Below, in pieces: positions 61,387 through 64,000 of a stretch of DNA of 64,000 nt. The notes below the pieces were generated by a model. That model did no database searches, was not told the DNA's origin, and saw only the letters and a list, made by a program, of their open reading frames with translations. The stretch lies in NCBI RefSeq assembly GCF_018455725.1, contig NZ_JAHCLR010000012.1, positions 1 through 64,000 on the forward strand, in the 5' to 3' direction. A program made the translations under genes and the position numbers. Origin of the DNA: Mycolicibacter acidiphilus. GTDB lineage: Bacteria; Actinomycetota; Actinomycetes; Mycobacteriales; Mycobacteriaceae. The first letter of the stretch is position 1. Every line of letters starts with the position of its first letter.

Positions 61387-62612
61387 CGACGGCAATACAA
61401 TTTCAGGTTCGATGAATGCGTAAGTCCGCCAACATCATACGGGATCGTATGGTCGATATCGCAGAACTGGGCCGGGCAATCACAGCCGGGCCACCGGCAG
61501 GTCATATCGCGGCAGCGGATGAAGTCTGCGAGTGATCTCGACGGCCGGTAGCGGGGTTCGGGTGGGCCGTCGCCGGGGTGTTTGACCGGGCGGATTTCGG
61601 CGATGCCCCGGCGGACCAGATCGGCCAGTATTGCGGCGGGGATGATCGGGCCGCCCAGCGTCAGACCCGGCTTGGGGTTGGGTGGCATGGGCTCGGGCGC
61701 AGGTTCGGGCGCGGGTTTCGGGGTCCTGCTCTCCCGGATGATCTCCACCGCTCGCGCCGGGTCGGTGACGAACTCCGGACCGTCGCTCGGTTGTTTGCCG
61801 TGCAGGTCGCCTACCGGTGCGTCGATGGTGGCCTGTTCGGCCAGCACGTGGATCAGCACCGCCGGTGCCGGCGCGCTGTCGGCTGCTGGGCAGTCTTCGC
61901 TGCCGCACGCGCAGGTAAGGGTGTCGTGCCCTGCGGCCAGGGCGCCCAGTGCATCCGCTCGACGCTGGTTGATGGTGCGCGGATCGTCAGGGCAGACCGT
62001 CTTCGCAAGTGCGGTCAGCCGGTGATCCAACAGTGCGGCATCGGTGGGCAGAACATCGCCGGTGATCGTGGCGGTGTCGCCCCGTTGTTCGATGTCGAGG
62101 AAGCGAGAGCGGACCGTGGTCTCGGTGCGGCGCCGGGCGTCCGGGTCGTGGGCTTCGATGAGGGCGTCGATGTGCTGCTCGGTCTTCCGACGCGACAGCA
62201 CTCCCCACCGGGGCAGCGCCTCGGCTAGCTCGGCATCGATATCGGCGAGCACGTCGGGTGCCAGGGCGAGCAGGGTGCGGTTAACGATCAGGGCGACGTC
62301 CCGGTACGTGAGGGCGCCGGTGGCGAACAACGCGGCCACCTTGGGCAGCCGCTGGTGCAGACAGACGGCCACATGCAGCAGCGCACTCGCCGCCGCGGGG
62401 GTGCTGGCCTGGGCGGCAGCGATCTCGGCGGCGACCACGTCCCAGACGTCGAAGGACCACCGCCGCCGGTCCTGTGGGCCCTGGACCCAGACCTGCCGGC
62501 GGTCGTAGAGTTCGGCGACCGCGGCGACCCGGCGGGCGCAGGCGATGTTCTCGCTGCGTGCGGAATCGCCGATGGCACTCACCACATCGGAGTCGCACAT
62601 ACTTTCGAACAT
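61387..62612 (-). pseudogene. 13E12-repeat (DUF222/HNH) protein, N-terminal part
   Basis: About 408 codons from ATG 62612 to the insertion point. A DUF222 domain covers most of it; the HNH-like end reads CRWPGCDCPAQFCDIDHTIP, then GGLTHSSNLKLYCRRH. The frame continues 112 bases into the element before stopping. Interrupted by the integrated element, as in M. tuberculosis REP13E12 copies. Confidence 0.85.
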
Positions 62613-62729
62613 GCCTTGGACGTTACCGGTTCGGTGTGACAAGTTGGCGAGCCGATCGGTGGCCTGTGGAGTGATTCGCCGACTGTGAGTAACTCCGCCG
62701 ATATCGTGGCCACGATATCGGCGGTGGCC

Positions 62730-62990
62730 ATGGAGCAGATCTTGATCCGCAACCTTCCCGAGGGGACCAAAGCGGCGTTGCGGGTGCGTGCTGCGCGGCA
62801 CCAGCACTCCGTTGAGGCGGAAGCCCGCGCGATCCTGACTGCGGGATTGTCGGGCGAGGACGTCCCCATGTCGGTGCTGATCGCTGCTGATACCGGCCAT
62901 GACGTCGACTTCGAGCCTGACGGCGACAACGCTGGTCGAGATCGAGCGCGGTGTGATCGCCAAGGAGCGGGCGGACCCGCTCCAGGGTGA
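62730..62990 (+). CDS. FitA/VapB-like ribbon-helix-helix antitoxin
   Basis: 86 residues. [20 protein letters not shown] and [15 protein letters not shown] form a ribbon-helix-helix domain of FitA-type antitoxins. The C-terminal half is unlike the usual toxin-binding tail and turns basic and low-complexity, which may be a frameshifted end. It overlaps the toxin remnant by 92 bases. Confidence 0.6.
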   Translation: MEQILIRNLPEGTKAALRVRAARHQHSVEAEARAILTAGLSGEDVPMSVLIAADTGHDVDFEPDGDNAGRDRARCDRQGAGGPAPG

Positions 62991-63228
62991 GCACCTGCGG
63001 CGCTGGTTGGAGGACAAGGTGTTGCGCGTGTTCGCCCGTCGGGTGCTGCCGTTCGATCTGCCGGCGGCTCGAATCCTCGCCGCTTATCGGGTGCCGGAAC
63101 ACTCGCGCTACGGCGAAGCGCTGATCGCGGCCATTGCTCAAGCCGCCGGCAAGATCGTCGTGACCCGCAACATTCGACACTTCGAGCCGCTGGGCGTGCC
63201 GTGCCTGGACCCCTGGGGTGGGGGCTGA
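62899..63228 (+). pseudogene. VapC/FitB PIN-domain toxin lacking its N terminus
   Basis: 109 codons. [35 protein letters not shown] and [20 protein letters not shown] match the middle and end of FitB-type PIN toxins, which have about 135-140 residues. The first strand with the catalytic Asp (usual MxxLDTN) is missing, and a stop lies just upstream in frame. Probably an inactive toxin after a small deletion. Confidence 0.6.
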
Positions 63229-63261
63229 CTGTGGCCGCTAATGTCGTGGGCGACAAACCAG

Positions 63262-63338
63262 GGGGCGGTAGCTCAGTCGGTTAGAGCCGCGGACTCATAA
63301 TCCGTTGGTCGTGGGTTCGAGCCCCACCCGCCCTACCA
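63262..63338 (+). tRNA. tRNA-Met (anticodon CAT)
   Basis: 77 bases including an encoded CCA. The acceptor arm GGGGCGG pairs with CCGCCCT, the anticodon arm GCGGA/TCCGT encloses CTCATAA, and the T arm is GTGGG/CCCAC. The first pair is not the C-A mismatch of the initiator, so it is elongator tRNA-Met; a tRNA-Ile with modified CAT cannot be excluded. No integration repeat was seen at its 3' end. Confidence 0.9.
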
Positions 63339-63638
63339 GTGCCGGAACCGGCCGACGTTCGCCGTCGGCTCGGGCGGATCTGTTGGGCTGTCGGCGGTAG
63401 TGCCGGGGCCGCACATCTGCCGCAGCATTTCCCGGTAGATCAGCCCGCCGAGCGGATTCTGCATATCGACCCGCGGATCCGCGGGCACCAGTCGGTCGCC
63501 GCACTGGGCCCAGCCGGAACCGAAGCCGGGTGCCGGCGGCGATGCAGGTGTCGGTCCGGGATCAGCGGCAGCGGGACCGGCAACCGTGACGACGAACGAA
63601 ACGGCTGCTGTGGCGATGACATTGAGCAGGCGGGCCAT
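63333..63638 (-). CDS. small exported protein of unknown function
   Basis: 101 residues from ATG 63638. A signal peptide (VIATAAVSFVVTVAGPAAA) is followed by a Pro-rich start of the mature chain and two Cys (QCGDRL; RQMCGPG) that could form a disulfide. The stop codon overlaps the last bases of tRNA-Met on the opposite strand. No family recognised. Confidence 0.6.
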   Translation of the reverse strand: MARLLNVIATAAVSFVVTVAGPAAADPGPTPASPPAPGFGSGWAQCGDRLVPADPRVDMQNPLGGLIYREMLRQMCGPGTTADSPTDPPEPTANVGRFRHW

Positions 63639-63686
63639 ACGGCCACCATGACACTCGGTACCGACAGGCATCAGAGGCGCATAAAA

Positions 63687-63722
63687 AATCCGGCCTGACC
63701 CCAAGCGGGGCCAGGCCGGATT
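63687..63722 (-). terminator. intrinsic terminator
   Basis: A 16-bp stem with one mismatch (AATCCGGCCTGACCCC against GGGGCCAGGCCGGATT) has a four-base loop. On the minus strand it ends in TTTTTT, so it terminates the Pro/Ala-rich gene to its right. It is one of the few canonical terminators in this window. Confidence 0.8.
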
Positions 63723-63737
63723 GATGATCGCAGCAGG

Positions 63738-64000
63738 TTACCGAGGGCCGGTCACGTTGCTGGCACCGCTGGCGGCCGGAGCCGAACCGGCGGGCGCGGC
63801 AGGAAGCGGCGTGCCCTGGTTGCCGGCCGGGACCGGCGGCTTGACGATGCTGCCGGGCTCCTGCGGGGTGGCGGGCACCTGCGGGGCGCCGGGCGTCTCC
63901 GCCGGAACACCCTCGGTGCCCGGGGTGGCCGGGGTGGCCGGGGTCTCGGCCGGCAGCGGGGTGCCGGAGCTACCCGCCGGAATCGGCTCGTTGGGGCTGG
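63738..64000 (-). CDS. Pro/Ala/Thr-rich protein, C-terminal part (cut by window edge)
   Basis: Open on the minus strand from the window edge to TAA at 63738. It is low-complexity with short repeats such as PATPATPGTEGVPAETPG and two copies of PAG-xx-GTPLPA. Such tails occur in secreted or wall-associated mycobacterial proteins. Function cannot be told from the visible 86 residues. Confidence 0.65.
   Translation of the reverse strand, partial: SPNEPIPAGSSGTPLPAETPATPATPGTEGVPAETPGAPQVPATPQEPGSIVKPPVPAGNQGTPLPAAPAGSAPAASGASNVTGPR

Noticed and set aside
62685-62729. Longer antitoxin starting at 62685.
   Set aside because: The ribbon-helix-helix begins at MEQILIRN (62730); the upstream part includes a GATATCGTGGCCACGATATC palindrome that looks like its operator rather than coding sequence.
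63262-63338. tRNA-Met as the integration site of the 53-61 kb element.
   Set aside because: The element's ends fall inside the 13E12 gene, and no copy of the tRNA 3' end was seen at 53 kb.
1-64000. CRISPR array.
   Set aside because: No regularly spaced direct repeats were seen anywhere in the window.

Overview
The window looks like a chromosomal segment of a Mycobacterium-group actinobacterium. The evidence is high GC, an ESAT-6/WXG100 tail at the left edge, an EccE-like type VII secretion protein, a split 13E12-repeat (DUF222/HNH) gene, a phiRv1-like serine-integrase element, and a right-centre block whose gene order matches what I recall of the M. tuberculosis Rv2327-Rv2326c-Rv2325c / uspABC / Rv2315c-Rv2314c / htpG region. 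All family assignments come from reading translations by eye; no database search was run.

Region 1 (about 0.2-35 kb) is a large surface-polysaccharide locus. A long plus-strand operon (2214-16190) has sugar-nucleotide genes (nucleotidyltransferase, PIG-L deacetylase, epimerase, RmlC-like epimerase), a WecG/TagA glycosyltransferase, a WcaJ-type phosphoglycosyltransferase, a Wzx-type flippase, a GT2-GT4 fusion, an FAD oxidoreductase, a sugar C-methyltransferase, two more methyltransferases and an SDR. Minus-strand units add a second, altered C-methyltransferase, a 7TM protein and a PLP aminotransferase (16202-19479). A heptose module (gmhA, hddA, gmhB) with a methyltransferase follows (22360-25598). 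The last unit (25819-34646) holds methyltransferases, a GT4, a Wzy/ligase-like protein, a Wzz/BY-kinase fusion, a DUF4832-like lipoprotein and a secreted protein. Together they suggest a Wzx/Wzy-type pathway making a heavily methylated, possibly amino- and heptose-containing glycan. An IS3-family element (20684-21925) sits next to an acyltransferase remnant, and a FkbM methyltransferase remnant lies at 25.7 kb. Several units share an AT-rich promoter motif (GTATGT / ATGTATTAT), often with leaderless or near-leaderless starts and short coupled leader ORFs.

Region 2 (35-52.6 kb) is core genome: eccE-like gene, two tandem TetR regulators, a second PAS protein, a GAF-GGDEF-EAL protein, MarR, an ECF-type transporter, the UspABC sugar importer, TldD/TldE, HtpG and an alpha/beta hydrolase.

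Region 3 (52.6-62.6 kb) is an 8.4-kb integrated element inserted by a phiRv1-type serine integrase into a 13E12 gene; the two gene halves can be rejoined in frame through a 3-bp core. It encodes capsid and scaffold-like proteins, a RepA-like ATPase, a WhiB-like protein, small zinc-binding proteins, an excisionase-like protein and, unexpectedly, a tyrosine recombinase. No terminase, portal or tail gene was seen, so it looks like a satellite. A decayed toxin-antitoxin pair, tRNA-Met and two exported or Pro/Ala-rich proteins close the window.
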